A stretch of 7,338 bases of DNA, taken from contig JAQUZA010000150.1 of NCBI GenBank assembly GCA_028691595.1, forward strand, positions 1 to 7,338, written 5' to 3'. Source of the DNA: Candidatus Rifleibacteriota bacterium. Its GTDB lineage: Bacteria; Muiribacteriota; Ozemobacteria; Ozemobacterales; Ozemobacteraceae. Position 1 is the stretch's first letter, and every line of letters starts with the position of its first letter. The notes below the pieces were generated by a model, which saw nothing but the letters and a program-made list of their open reading frames with translations, had not been told where the DNA came from and did not search any database. This document shows, one piece after another, positions 1 through 6,352 of this stretch. A program made the position numbers and the translations under genes.

Positions 1-1
1 C

Positions 2-490
2 GACAGCGTCAGCGCCAGCAGTATGGGCCAGATGGCCCCGAGTTCAGAAGATCTGCATGACTATCTTACCCACGGCGGAAGCATGATGATGGCCGCCCAG
101 TCGGTTGGTAAGTCGAATATTCATCGTGATCTGCTCAAAGATTATTTCAAATTCACCTTCGTGAATGAAGAAAAAGACTTTGACGAGCTGATCTGCAAAG
201 GCAAGGATGGCGATTTCACTCTGCACATTAACGGTGATGAATCGGCCAGAACAGCTTCAGATATCACGGTCATGAAGACTGCCGAGCCCTGCAAAATTCT
301 GGTTACCATGCCCGATGGTCAGGGCGCAGCAATTTACGGCAGAGGTCAGGGCAAGAATGGTAAGCCCTATGCCGGAGTTTATCTTGGCTTCAGATTTGAA
401 GCTGTTGGCAACACAGAAGCCCGCGATCGTCTGATGGGCGAAATACTCGACCGTCTGCTGCCCGAAAGGCATCAGTTGAGTCTTTTCTAG
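2..490 (+). CDS. C-terminal part of a protein ending in a GATase/ThuA-like fold (5' partial)
   Basis: The reading frame is open to the left edge of the window. The first internal ATG (position 23) has no ribosome binding site, so I read this as the 3' end of a longer gene, with 162 codons visible before TAG. The layout matches a pattern I know from the C-termini of large secreted bacterial proteins, including some peptidases. It has a DYLTHGG turn, then AAQSVG where related proteins often have S-G-Q-D, then a LLKDYF helix, an LHINGDE segment, and a closing VYLGFRFEAVGN strand-turn followed by the RDRLMGEILDRLL helix. In related proteins this is a class I glutamine amidotransferase-like or ThuA-like domain. 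No catalytic Cys nucleophile elbow is visible, so it may be a structural domain. The role of the whole protein cannot be told. Terminator 498-543 follows the stop by seven bases, so this is the last gene of its transcript. Confidence 0.6.
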   Translation, partial: DSVSASSMGQMAPSSEDLHDYLTHGGSMMMAAQSVGKSNIHRDLLKDYFKFTFVNEEKDFDELICKGKDGDFTLHINGDESARTASDITVMKTAEPCKILVTMPDGQGAAIYGRGQGKNGKPYAGVYLGFRFEAVGNTEARDRLMGEILDRLLPERHQLSLF

Positions 491-497
491 AACTTTC

Positions 498-543
498 AAA
501 AAAAGATCTCTGCCAGAAACTGTTCTGGCAGAGATCTTTTTTT
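498..543 (+). terminator. Rho-independent terminator, perfect 21-bp stem
   Basis: The arms 498-518 and 523-543 are perfect reverse complements around the four-base loop ACTG. The core pairs GATCTCTGCCAGAA with TTCTGGCAGAGATC. It is flanked by seven A on the left and seven T on the right, so it can end transcription on either strand. It lies seven bases after the stop of the upstream gene. Confidence 0.93.
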
Positions 544-595
544 CTGTGACAGTTTGCGGTAATGCCTTGTAAGGGGCCCATTTTTGAAGTCATAT

Positions 596-625
596 GTGAC
601 AGACGAACAGAGGGCCAACTATACA
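596..625 (+). promoter_or_regulatory. Possible sigma-70-like promoter
   Basis: GTGACA (596-601) matches five of six bases of the -35 consensus. It is separated by 18 bases from TATACA (620-625), which matches four of six bases of the -10 consensus. If used, transcription would start near 632 and leave a leader of about 260 bases before the TTG start at 893. The match is modest and could be chance. Confidence 0.25.
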
Positions 626-705
626 AAATACAGAGCTGATTTTTATAGCGCTTTAGTGTTTCTTTATGGTAATTCAGTAGAGTAACCTGCAGAATTCGCT
701 TTTTT

Positions 706-721
706 GTGACTGCTTAGTCAC
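706..721. promoter_or_regulatory. Palindromic candidate operator
   Basis: GTGACT (706-711) and AGTCAC (716-721) are perfect inverted repeats around GCTT. The half-site resembles the TGTGA half of CRP-type sites, but the spacing (TGTGA-N8-TCAC) differs from the usual six-base gap. It could be a dimeric regulator site with its own spacing or a short chance palindrome. It lies about 170 bases upstream of the STAS gene. Confidence 0.35.
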
Positions 722-844
722 CGGGTTTGTTGTATTTTCGGGTTAAAATAGGCTTTATCATTGATCTGAGCCGGTTCTTTTGCAGGTAGCCCGATGAGAC
801 AGGCCTGGTTTTGAGCTCTGGTGCGAAGTGACACGGTCGTGGCA

Positions 845-875
845 TTGCAGGAAACTGCAAATAGTAGTATTGCAG
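845..875 (+). promoter_or_regulatory. Leader hairpin with GAAA tetraloop and a competing arm
   Basis: TTGCAG (845-850), loop GAAA, CTGCAA (855-860) form a perfect six-pair hairpin closed by a GNRA tetraloop. A second TTGCAG copy at 870-875 could pair with the same CTGCAA arm, giving an exclusive alternative hairpin that ends six bases before the GGAGG ribosome binding site at 882. A further TTGCAG lies at 780-785. This may affect translation of the STAS gene, but the stems are short. Confidence 0.35.
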
Positions 876-881
876 AATACC

Positions 882-886
882 GGAGG
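882..886 (+). promoter_or_regulatory. Ribosome binding site fixing a TTG start
   Basis: GGAGG lies six bases upstream of TTG 893. The nearest ATG codons in frame (908 and 911) are more than 20 bases away, too far for this site, so TTG is the better start. Confidence 0.8.
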
Positions 887-892
887 TAAGGT

Positions 893-1255
893 TTGGAAAT
901 TTCACAGATGATGCAGATTTCAGTGAAGAATGAGATTCCGGTAGTTGCCTTTTCGGGCAACTGCAAGGTTGAAGGTATCGATCAGCTTTGCCAGAAACTG
1001 CATGAATTTGCGGTTGCCGGTCACAAAAAATTTGTTTTCGATTTTTCGTGCTGCAAGCTTATCAACAGCCCGGCAATGGGTGAGATTCTTGAGGCAATAC
1101 TGCTGATTGACCGTGATTTTGAAGGACATGTGGTGGTCTGTGGCCTTGACAGCCTTAAAGAGACGCTGTTTTCGATCTCTGGTATTATTCCGATTGCCCA
1201 GCCGGCCCCTGATGTTATTGCAGCCCTTGGAATGCTTGCTGACCTTGAAGAATAA
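893..1255 (+). CDS. Single-domain STAS protein (anti-sigma-factor-antagonist family)
   Basis: The 120-residue product fits one STAS domain, the size of SpoIIAA/RsbV-type anti-anti-sigma factors. These are cytoplasmic proteins that bind partner-switching kinases or other regulators. The first strand VVAFSGNCKV, the helix around residues 28-42 and the strand KFVFDFSCCKL (residues 45-56) are followed by INSPAMGEIL. That segment aligns with the family motif D-S-S/T-G-L-G. Ser59 sits at the usual phosphoacceptor position, but the preceding Asp is Asn58 and the following Ser/Thr is Pro60, so phosphorylation control may be altered or lost. No kinase of the RsbW/SpoIIAB type is in the window. The start is TTG, set by GGAGG at 882-886. 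No terminator separates it from the next gene 82 bases downstream, so the two may be co-transcribed. Confidence 0.8.
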   Translation: MEISQMMQISVKNEIPVVAFSGNCKVEGIDQLCQKLHEFAVAGHKKFVFDFSCCKLINSPAMGEILEAILLIDRDFEGHVVVCGLDSLKETLFSISGIIPIAQPAPDVIAALGMLADLEE

Positions 1256-1326
1256 TAATTGTTACCTTCTTTTCGCTGGTGCGTAAGTTAAATAGAACTT
1301 GATTGATTTCGAGATTTATCTGCTGA

Positions 1327-1332
1327 GGGAGG
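1327..1332 (+). promoter_or_regulatory. Ribosome binding site for the lipoprotein
   Basis: GGGAGG is placed five bases before ATG 1338. It decides the start in favour of the short form, which begins directly with the lipoprotein signal peptide. Confidence 0.8.
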
Positions 1333-1337
1333 TTTAT

Positions 1338-2081
1338 ATGCGCTTTTTCAGAGCATTATCATTTGTTCTTCTGCTGGCCGTAGTTTCGATAACCATGACC
1401 GGGTGTGATGCCAACAGCATCATGGATGTCATCACCAAAGTTGCTGAAGGTGTTCAACAGGCTATTCCAAAAATCAAAGAAGTCATCGACACTGTCAGTA
1501 ACGCATTCCCTCAGAATACTGACACCGCCACCAACAATACTGCCACCAATACCGGCGGAGAGCAGAATGCCGCCAACAACGCCAATGTTACCATTACCAG
1601 TGCTGGTGACGATGAAGATGTTACCGGTGCCACCAACACCAATCAGGCCGCCGCACCCGCTGCAGCTGCAGCTGCGGCCCCGGCATCATCGGCAACTCAG
1701 GCACGAATAGCCAGCAATATCAGATCTTTGCTTGGCAGCACCAGATTCAGAGGTGCTGATGTCGATGGCGGAAATCTGGCCTGTGCCCAGGTTGTTTCGA
1801 CTGCTCTCAGGAATGCCGGAGTTCTCAGCCGCGTGAGTTTGAACTGCGACCAGGTGGTGAATGACCTGAAGGCCGTTGGCTGGAGAAGAGTCAGTGTTCC
1901 ACCTTATCAGGAAGGTGACGTTGTTACCTGGACAACCAGCCGTGGCCCGGGTCGCCATATCGGCATCATCGTCAAGAATGGCAGCAGTTTTCAGGCTATT
2001 TCAAACAGCTCTTCAGAACGAACCCCACGAGTTCACAGCATCACCTATATGCCGATTACTCAGGTATTGAGAAAGGTTTGA
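1338..2081 (+). CDS. Lipoprotein with papain-like (NlpC/P60 or CHAP-like) hydrolase domain
   Basis: The product has 247 residues. I chose ATG 1338 because GGGAGG (1327-1332) lies five bases upstream and because it places a classic signal peptide at the N-terminus; a longer frame from 1299 would put extra polar residues ahead of it. Residues 1-22 are a lipoprotein signal ending in lipobox M-T-G-C, with Cys23 as the lipidated residue. Residues 24-58 form an amphipathic stretch, and about 59-121 are a low-complexity Asn/Thr then Ala/Pro linker. The C-terminal domain (about 122-247) has LACAQVVSTALRNAGV with Cys149, then PPYQEGDVVTW, then GRHIGIIVKNG with His207 and AISNSS with Asn223. This Cys/His/polar order is typical of NlpC/P60 and CHAP amidases or endopeptidases that cut peptidoglycan. 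Wall cleavage is therefore likely, though the substrate is unproven. The stop lies 14 bases before the next start. Confidence 0.72.
   Translation: MRFFRALSFVLLLAVVSITMTGCDANSIMDVITKVAEGVQQAIPKIKEVIDTVSNAFPQNTDTATNNTATNTGGEQNAANNANVTITSAGDDEDVTGATNTNQAAAPAAAAAAAPASSATQARIASNIRSLLGSTRFRGADVDGGNLACAQVVSTALRNAGVLSRVSLNCDQVVNDLKAVGWRRVSVPPYQEGDVVTWTTSRGPGRHIGIIVKNGSSFQAISNSSSERTPRVHSITYMPITQVLRKV
1510..1702 (+). repeat. Low-complexity linker coding region
   Basis: This segment encodes the Asn/Thr/Ala-rich linker of the lipoprotein. Codons such as ACC, AAC, AAT and GCC recur, and a tandem GCTGCA run at 1659-1676 encodes part of a seven-Ala tract. Such tracts commonly vary in length between strains; that is an inference here. 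Confidence 0.6.
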
Positions 2082-2095
2082 CAAGAGGAAAGCTC

Positions 2096-3025
2096 ATGAA
2101 AAAAACTACCGTGACTTTACTGGCTGTTATGCTTCTGGCTCTTTCGACTCCGGCTTTCAGCAACTGGGAGCTCAAATTCGGCACTGAAGACGAGCGTGTC
2201 GGGGTACTGGCACCGATGAACGAAGAAGATTTTCCTGATGGGCCCGGGGCGTTCAGGGTCGTCGAGAATGATTTATGGGTTCTTGACTCGGTTAAAGGAA
2301 GGGTTTTGTGCGTAAACGCCGACGGCAGTTTCAGCAAAGTTGTTAAATTGCCAGGTCTCAAGGCAGAATTCGTTCTCACTGATTTTGCCCTGCAGAGATC
2401 ACCTTCTGGCACTGTTGAAGCCGTTGTGGCTATTGATATGCGTGCAAAAGAGATTGTTGTCGTTGGAATTGACGGCAAAGAACTCAGACGCATCAAGGCC
2501 GAACAGATGATGCAGCTCGACGAGGTCGATGTCGACACTGAAGGTCAGATTTATGTCGGCGACTACGCTGCTTGCAGTATTTCGGTTTTTTCAAACAGTG
2601 GTGAGCTGCTGCGCACTCTTCCATGGCAGGTCTCGGGCTTTGTGGCTGATCTTGCCAACAACCTGCATATGCTTGATTATAAAGAAGGCAGCGGACACGC
2701 CCTTGTTACCCTTGCCAAAGACGGCAAAGAAATTGCCCGCCAGGAAATCGGATTGCCCGATATGCAGAATCCGAGAATCTGGAATGTTAATGCCGCAGGT
2801 GAAAAGCTGGTTTCTTTTGTACCGCCCAGTGGCGACCCATCTCAACAGATGGTTTATACCTTTTCTGCCGCCGGTGAAACCACGGGAAAAGCCGCTTTTT
2901 CCAACCCATACTACATTAACCGATTTCTGGCTGCCGGCAAAGAAGGTATCTGGCTTGTAAAAGCTGATTACCTGAAGGCTCCAGATGTGCCGGTCAGGGT
3001 AGAATCAGTTGCCCTCACCCGATAA
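2096..3025 (+). CDS. Secreted NHL-like beta-propeller protein
   Basis: The product has 309 residues. ATG 2096 is preferred over the upstream in-frame TTG 2078, because AGAGGA (2084-2089) sits six bases before it and the protein then begins with a normal signal peptide: Lys2-Lys3, a hydrophobic core, and a likely signal peptidase I cut after A-F-S at residue 22. The mature part shows repeated blade-like units of four strands. The clearest is residues 142-177, with DVDTEGQIYVGDY and SISVFSNSGELLRTL, the NHL pattern of a strand, D-x-x-G-x-I-Y-V, then a second strand ending in a G-turn. Weaker units lie near 52-87, 105-135, 180-219, 226-265 and 274-307, which would suit a six-bladed propeller. 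Such proteins usually bind ligands or scaffold partners, and no catalytic residues are evident. It follows the lipoprotein by 14 bases, so both are probably co-expressed in the envelope. Confidence 0.62.
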   Translation: MKKTTVTLLAVMLLALSTPAFSNWELKFGTEDERVGVLAPMNEEDFPDGPGAFRVVENDLWVLDSVKGRVLCVNADGSFSKVVKLPGLKAEFVLTDFALQRSPSGTVEAVVAIDMRAKEIVVVGIDGKELRRIKAEQMMQLDEVDVDTEGQIYVGDYAACSISVFSNSGELLRTLPWQVSGFVADLANNLHMLDYKEGSGHALVTLAKDGKEIARQEIGLPDMQNPRIWNVNAAGEKLVSFVPPSGDPSQQMVYTFSAAGETTGKAAFSNPYYINRFLAAGKEGIWLVKADYLKAPDVPVRVESVALTR

Positions 3026-3043
3026 TGGTCTGGGTGTTATCGG
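3019..3043. repeat. 7-bp inverted repeat across the stop codon
   Basis: CCGATAA (3019-3025, which includes the TAA stop of the propeller gene) and TTATCGG (3037-3043) are perfect reverse complements with an 11-base loop. It lies just upstream of the main terminator and may protect the 3' end or be incidental. Confidence 0.45.
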
Positions 3044-3063
3044 CTTAAGTCGCACACAATAAG

Positions 3064-3099
3064 AAGAACCCCGGGAAGAAGCTTTCCGGGGTTCTTTTT
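3064..3099 (+). terminator. Rho-independent terminator between convergent genes
   Basis: The arms 3064-3077 and 3083-3096 pair over 14 positions, including one G-T pair, around loop GAAGC. The GC core is CCCCGG/CCGGGG, and a T run (3095-3099) ends it. On the minus strand the stem runs on into a T-rich tract, so it may also end the leftward pilin operon, whose last stop is at 3119. Confidence 0.9.
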
Positions 3100-3118
3100 A
3101 TCTCCTGGTGCAGAGGGC

Positions 3119-3832
3119 TTATTCGATGTTGTGCGGGTCTGTATACCAGTTCCGGTTAAGGCCGGGGTTGTTGATTATAGAGTTGAGAATGGTTGGGTTG
3201 GCTGTTTCCATGAAGTCGGCAATGAACTGTTTGCCGACGTTGCCGCTGGCGTTGTCATCCTGATCGAAAAGCTGCAGAGTAATGCGAAAAAAGCTGCGGG
3301 AGTAGCCAGCAGAATTAATCGTTTCGGGGCGGATCTCGAAAAAATTAACTTTGTCACTGAGGACTCTGCTCTTTCTGCCGCCGCCAATTTTCGGGTGCAG
3401 CTGCAGAACGCGTTCAAGAGTCTTGAAGACTGAGCCCGGGCGACTTTTCAAAACATATTCGACTTTATTCATGCGGCGGTAGCTTTCGGGGCCGCTGCTG
3501 GTAGGCAAAACCTTGTTTGCGTATTCATCACCGTTAAAAGTGAAGAACGAAATGGTAACATCGCTACCTGTGGTGGTTTCAGTAAAAATATCGCTTATAC
3601 TGTGGCTCTTGTCATTGACAAAAATGAAGCAGGAAAGGGTCAGATCGAGCTTGAGCTGGCTGAGAATCTGCTGACCCTGCATGACCACGTTGTTACGTTG
3701 AACGCCCTTGAGGGCTGACCTGCCTCCGTGCGAAAGAATGCGGTAGGTCGGAATCAGTATAAGCATCAAAATCGCACAGACAATGACAACTTCAATCAGG
3801 GTAAACGCTCTGGTTGCAGCTTTCTGGTTCAT
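3119..3832 (-). CDS. PilW/GspJ-like type IV prepilin-like protein
   Basis: The product has 237 residues. ATG 3832 overlaps the stop of the upstream prepilin gene as ATGA. A longer frame from 3997 would lie inside the coding region of the neighbour and put an unrelated polar stretch before the pilin signal, so I reject it. The N-terminus is MNQKAATRA followed by FTLIEVVIVCAILM, the class III signal of type IV (pseudo)pilins, with Phe10 as +1 and Glu14 as the conserved +5 residue. The residue before the cut is Ala9, whereas prepilin peptidase prefers Gly. The hydrophobic helix spans about residues 10-32. The rest is a globular domain with many beta strands and no recognised motif, of a length typical of minor pilins of the PilW/GspJ type. 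It is the last gene of the operon and probably a tip-complex component. It could also belong to a type II secretion-like system. Confidence 0.75.
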   Translation of the reverse strand: MNQKAATRAFTLIEVVIVCAILMLILIPTYRILSHGGRSALKGVQRNNVVMQGQQILSQLKLDLTLSCFIFVNDKSHSISDIFTETTTGSDVTISFFTFNGDEYANKVLPTSSGPESYRRMNKVEYVLKSRPGSVFKTLERVLQLHPKIGGGRKSRVLSDKVNFFEIRPETINSAGYSRSFFRITLQLFDQDDNASGNVGKQFIADFMETANPTILNSIINNPGLNRNWYTDPHNIE

Positions 3833-4287
3833 CTGGCGGGTTTCTCCATAACAATGGTCGAAAATGCCAGGTTGCCACGGCTGATCCAGGACTTTACCTT
3901 GTTGTTGCTCTTGACTCTGACCTGTACGGTCACAAGGATTCCATTGCCCGCACTGCTGACTTTCTGCATATTGATCAATCTTTCGAACGAATCGCACTCA
4001 CGAAAGTAAGAGGTGGCAGCAAAGATGGGTTTTTCGAGCACTCCCTGCCATTTGCCGAGGGCAAAAATATCGGGCTTGCTGATATATTTTTCGGCCCATT
4101 CGTAGCCCATTCCCTGGGTGAATTCGATTACTTCGCTGCCCAGAGAGCTGGCAAGAAATTCATAATAGGCATCCATGCTCTGAGAACTCGATGACTGGTT
4201 GATCATAAAGAACGACAGCAGGGCTATCTGAAGAATGACCATGCCAATCAGCACTTCTACGAAAGAAAATCCGCGGCGTTTCTTCAT
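3829..4287 (-). CDS. PilV/GspI-like type IV prepilin-like protein
   Basis: The product has 152 residues. It opens MKKRRG followed by FSFVEVLIGMVILQIALL: basic residues, Gly6 at -1, Phe7 at +1 and Glu11 at +5, the canonical prepilin peptidase site and N-methylated helix. The hydrophobic helix covers about residues 7-28, and the remaining 120 residues form a small domain ending in a strand-rich region (GILVTVQVRV). Size and position between a PilX-like and a PilW-like gene support a PilV/GspI-type minor (pseudo)pilin. ATG 4287 lies one base after the TAA of the upstream gene (TAATATG). AAGGA inside the end of that gene is spaced five bases from the ATG, which supports coupled translation. Its own stop overlaps the next start. 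Confidence 0.82.
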   Translation of the reverse strand: MKKRRGFSFVEVLIGMVILQIALLSFFMINQSSSSQSMDAYYEFLASSLGSEVIEFTQGMGYEWAEKYISKPDIFALGKWQGVLEKPIFAATSYFRECDSFERLINMQKVSSAGNGILVTVQVRVKSNNKVKSWISRGNLAFSTIVMEKPAR

Positions 4288-4288
4288 A

Positions 4289-6352
4289 TTATTCCTTGCT
4301 GAAAGCGATATCTTCGTATCTTACCCAGGGCGATACCGTCAAGGCGAAGATTTCATCGTTGTCACTGCCGGCTTTGAGCCTGGGGTCATATTCAATTTTG
4401 CCGGGCGCTGATGGAAAGCGACCAAGATAGAGCTGGTCTACCCCGACTGCTCCAAATACGTTCATGGGCTTTGACGGTACAATCGAGCCGGTATTAGAGT
4501 CGTTAAAAGCCAGCAGCGATGCTTCTATTCTGGCTTCTGTTCCGATTCTGATGCTGCCTTTTCTTGTAAAGAGAATACAGAGGTCTTTGTCCGGGTTCTC
4601 ACGTTTGAGGCCGCAATTGATTGTAAAGCCGTTTGGAGCAAGGATGGCTCCGCTGCCTTTGATGATGATATGATCTCTACCGGTTGGCGGGTTGAAACTG
4701 ACGTGGTCAAGTTCGACGCTAACCACCCCGCGCAGGTTGAGAATGCCGTTCTTGCGATCATAAATGCCGTTTTTTTCGAGTTCTGAGGCGTAAAAATAGC
4801 GGGCCGAACACAGTGTGTAGTGTCTGAAAGGTCTGAAGCCTTCGCCCCCTGTCATTGTCAGGTCACCAAGGGGTGATGAATTACGTCCAAAAAATTTGGG
4901 TGGGGCTTTGAAGGTTTCGTTAACTTCAGTTTTCTGCATCTGCTGCCCCTGGTAGAAGAGGTAGTCTTCGACCATATCTGAATACAACGGCAGCGGCGGG
5001 TTGACCCGCCCGGCAAGTTCTTCGAGGCGCTGGTAGGCTTCGCGTCTTTTCTGCGATTCAGCCGAAGGGTCATCTTTGAATCGGCTTGCTTCGGGTGAGT
5101 AGCAGACAAAATTGGCTGTTTCTTCGAGAATCTGCTGTTTGTCTGCGGGAATCGGCTTGCCTTCGGCCGTTGCTGTTGAGGCATCGAGGGCGAAATGTAC
5201 GACATAGAGCCATTTTTGCGTAACGGCCCCGCGTAGCAGGCTGTCGAGATAGGCTTTGTCTTTTGGACCGGCAAAATCGATTCCGGCTGGCATCTGTTCG
5301 ACTATTTTTCCGGGGTTGCCGGGGATGGCTGAGAGAATATTGCGTGCTTCTTTTTCGCTGGGGTCAGGGGTTCCAGAGGTTCTGGCCGCCGGAAAGCTTT
5401 TGAAGGTGAAAATTCCCTTGATTCCGGATACTTTTTCGATTCCATCGACATCTATTTCGGGGATAAATTTGATGCATTCAGACTGGTCGATGGCGAAGTT
5501 TTCGACGGGCATCTGCGGAAGAATTGCATCGCTGCCACCACCATTATTGGAGGTATTGAAATAAACTCGTTTGCTCTCATCGTTCTGGTCAGCCTGACCA
5601 AAGTAAACCAGGCCACGTTTGTCTGCCTGGATCGAGCTCTGATCTTCGATAATAAGTTTCTGCCCCGGGTTGAAGTTCTGACCCCGATAACCTTCCTGAA
5701 ATTCGCGCAGACCATTGCGCACCAGTAGAGTGAAGTCGAGTGGGAAAGTCATGGCATAATAGTTTTCACGTTTAATAAAATTAGAAACGAGGCAGGCAGA
5801 TTTGATATCAAAGTGCCGCCGGCGCAGGCATCGTGCCAGTACCTTTCCTGAGGGGGTTTCGAGGGAAGCGTCAACGAAGATTTCGAAGGTGCCGAGCCCT
5901 TCGCCATCATGATATTTCTGGTTCTGGGGCGTTTGAATTCGTTTGTCGAAAATTTTGCCGGTGAGGGTGTAGTTTAATGAGGCACCATTGAGAAGAGCGC
6001 TGCGGTTGGCTTCAAACAGCGGAGCTGTAAGTGCAAATGCTGTGTTGCTGATGCCCGGGGTGCGCATCTGATCGATGATTTTTTTCGTGAGCTCATTGTG
6101 GGGGTCACGCGTTGATGTCTGCAGATTGCTGAATGCAGAATCAATGATTATTTCAGTCAGATTGCGGAGTTTTTCTCGATTGACGTGATAAAACGATGAA
6201 AAAGCGAGTTGCTTTGAAAAATTGTGGTAAAAGAGAATAAAAATACCCATGACGGTAACTACTGAGAGAACGATATAAAAGACCATCCCTCGACGGCGGT
6301 CTGCCGGCCGGAGGTGGTTTTGTCTGCAGTTTGAAAGGGAAAATTGTGACAT
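4289..6352 (-). CDS. Large PilX/GspK-like pilin-related protein
   Basis: The product has 687 residues. The N-terminus has a basic cytoplasmic leader ending RRRG (Gly22), then MVFYIVLSVVTVMGIFILFY as the membrane helix. This resembles a class III signal with no Glu at +5 (Ile27), as in PilX and GspK, which lack it. Residues after 45 hold an amphipathic helix (REKLRNLTEIIIDSAFSNL), then a long region of unknown fold (about 60-525). The final part (about 528-660) is strand-rich: GVVSVELDHVSF, IIIKGSGAILAPNG, GSIRIGTEARIEASLLAF, NVFGAVGVDQLYLG and GKIEYDPRLK. That pattern is common at the C-termini of large PilX-type proteins and suggests stacked beta-helix turns. At 687 residues it is much larger than ordinary PilX or GspK, so it may form or display a tip structure. 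It starts at ATG 6352, overlapping the anti-sigma stop as TGATG. Confidence 0.72.
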   Translation of the reverse strand: MSQFSLSNCRQNHLRPADRRRGMVFYIVLSVVTVMGIFILFYHNFSKQLAFSSFYHVNREKLRNLTEIIIDSAFSNLQTSTRDPHNELTKKIIDQMRTPGISNTAFALTAPLFEANRSALLNGASLNYTLTGKIFDKRIQTPQNQKYHDGEGLGTFEIFVDASLETPSGKVLARCLRRRHFDIKSACLVSNFIKRENYYAMTFPLDFTLLVRNGLREFQEGYRGQNFNPGQKLIIEDQSSIQADKRGLVYFGQADQNDESKRVYFNTSNNGGGSDAILPQMPVENFAIDQSECIKFIPEIDVDGIEKVSGIKGIFTFKSFPAARTSGTPDPSEKEARNILSAIPGNPGKIVEQMPAGIDFAGPKDKAYLDSLLRGAVTQKWLYVVHFALDASTATAEGKPIPADKQQILEETANFVCYSPEASRFKDDPSAESQKRREAYQRLEELAGRVNPPLPLYSDMVEDYLFYQGQQMQKTEVNETFKAPPKFFGRNSSPLGDLTMTGGEGFRPFRHYTLCSARYFYASELEKNGIYDRKNGILNLRGVVSVELDHVSFNPPTGRDHIIIKGSGAILAPNGFTINCGLKRENPDKDLCILFTRKGSIRIGTEARIEASLLAFNDSNTGSIVPSKPMNVFGAVGVDQLYLGRFPSAPGKIEYDPRLKAGSDNDEIFALTVSPWVRYEDIAFSKE

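Larger units (their letters stand above)
544..892 (+). promoter_or_regulatory. Non-coding upstream region of the STAS gene
   Basis: This stretch of about 350 bases holds no convincing gene. The short antisense frames in it lack ribosome binding sites. It contains TGTGAC boxes beginning at 545, 595 and 705, a further GTGAC at 828, a GTGACT/AGTCAC palindrome at 706-721, and hairpin-forming TTGCAG/CTGCAA elements at 780-875. I infer that it carries the promoter and a long leader of the downstream genes. I did not recognise a known riboswitch consensus. Confidence 0.5.

Noticed and set aside
390..626. Minus-strand frame of 78 codons running through the terminator
   Set aside because: It passes through a perfect terminator hairpin and the end of the opposite gene; it is an antisense shadow.
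706..721. Classical CRP site
   Set aside because: The half-sites resemble TGTGA/TCAC, but the gap is eight bases rather than six, so I list it only as a candidate operator.
841..852. Sigma-54 promoter at TGGCATTGCA
   Set aside because: The GG and GC elements are directly adjacent, without the spacing that sigma-54 promoters need.
780..880. Known riboswitch (c-di-GMP, SAM, preQ1) or hammerhead ribozyme in the leader
   Set aside because: I looked for their conserved cores and did not find them; CCGATGAG resembles a hammerhead core only superficially.
714..966. Two overlapping minus-strand frames of 63 and 82 codons in the STAS leader
   Set aside because: They lack ribosome binding sites and family-like features, and they overlap the start of a well-supported plus-strand gene.
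3833..3997. Extended N-terminus for the PilW-like protein
   Set aside because: It would overlap the PilV-like gene by about 170 bases and put a polar sequence ahead of the pilin signal. ATG 3832 with the ATGA overlap is the natural start.
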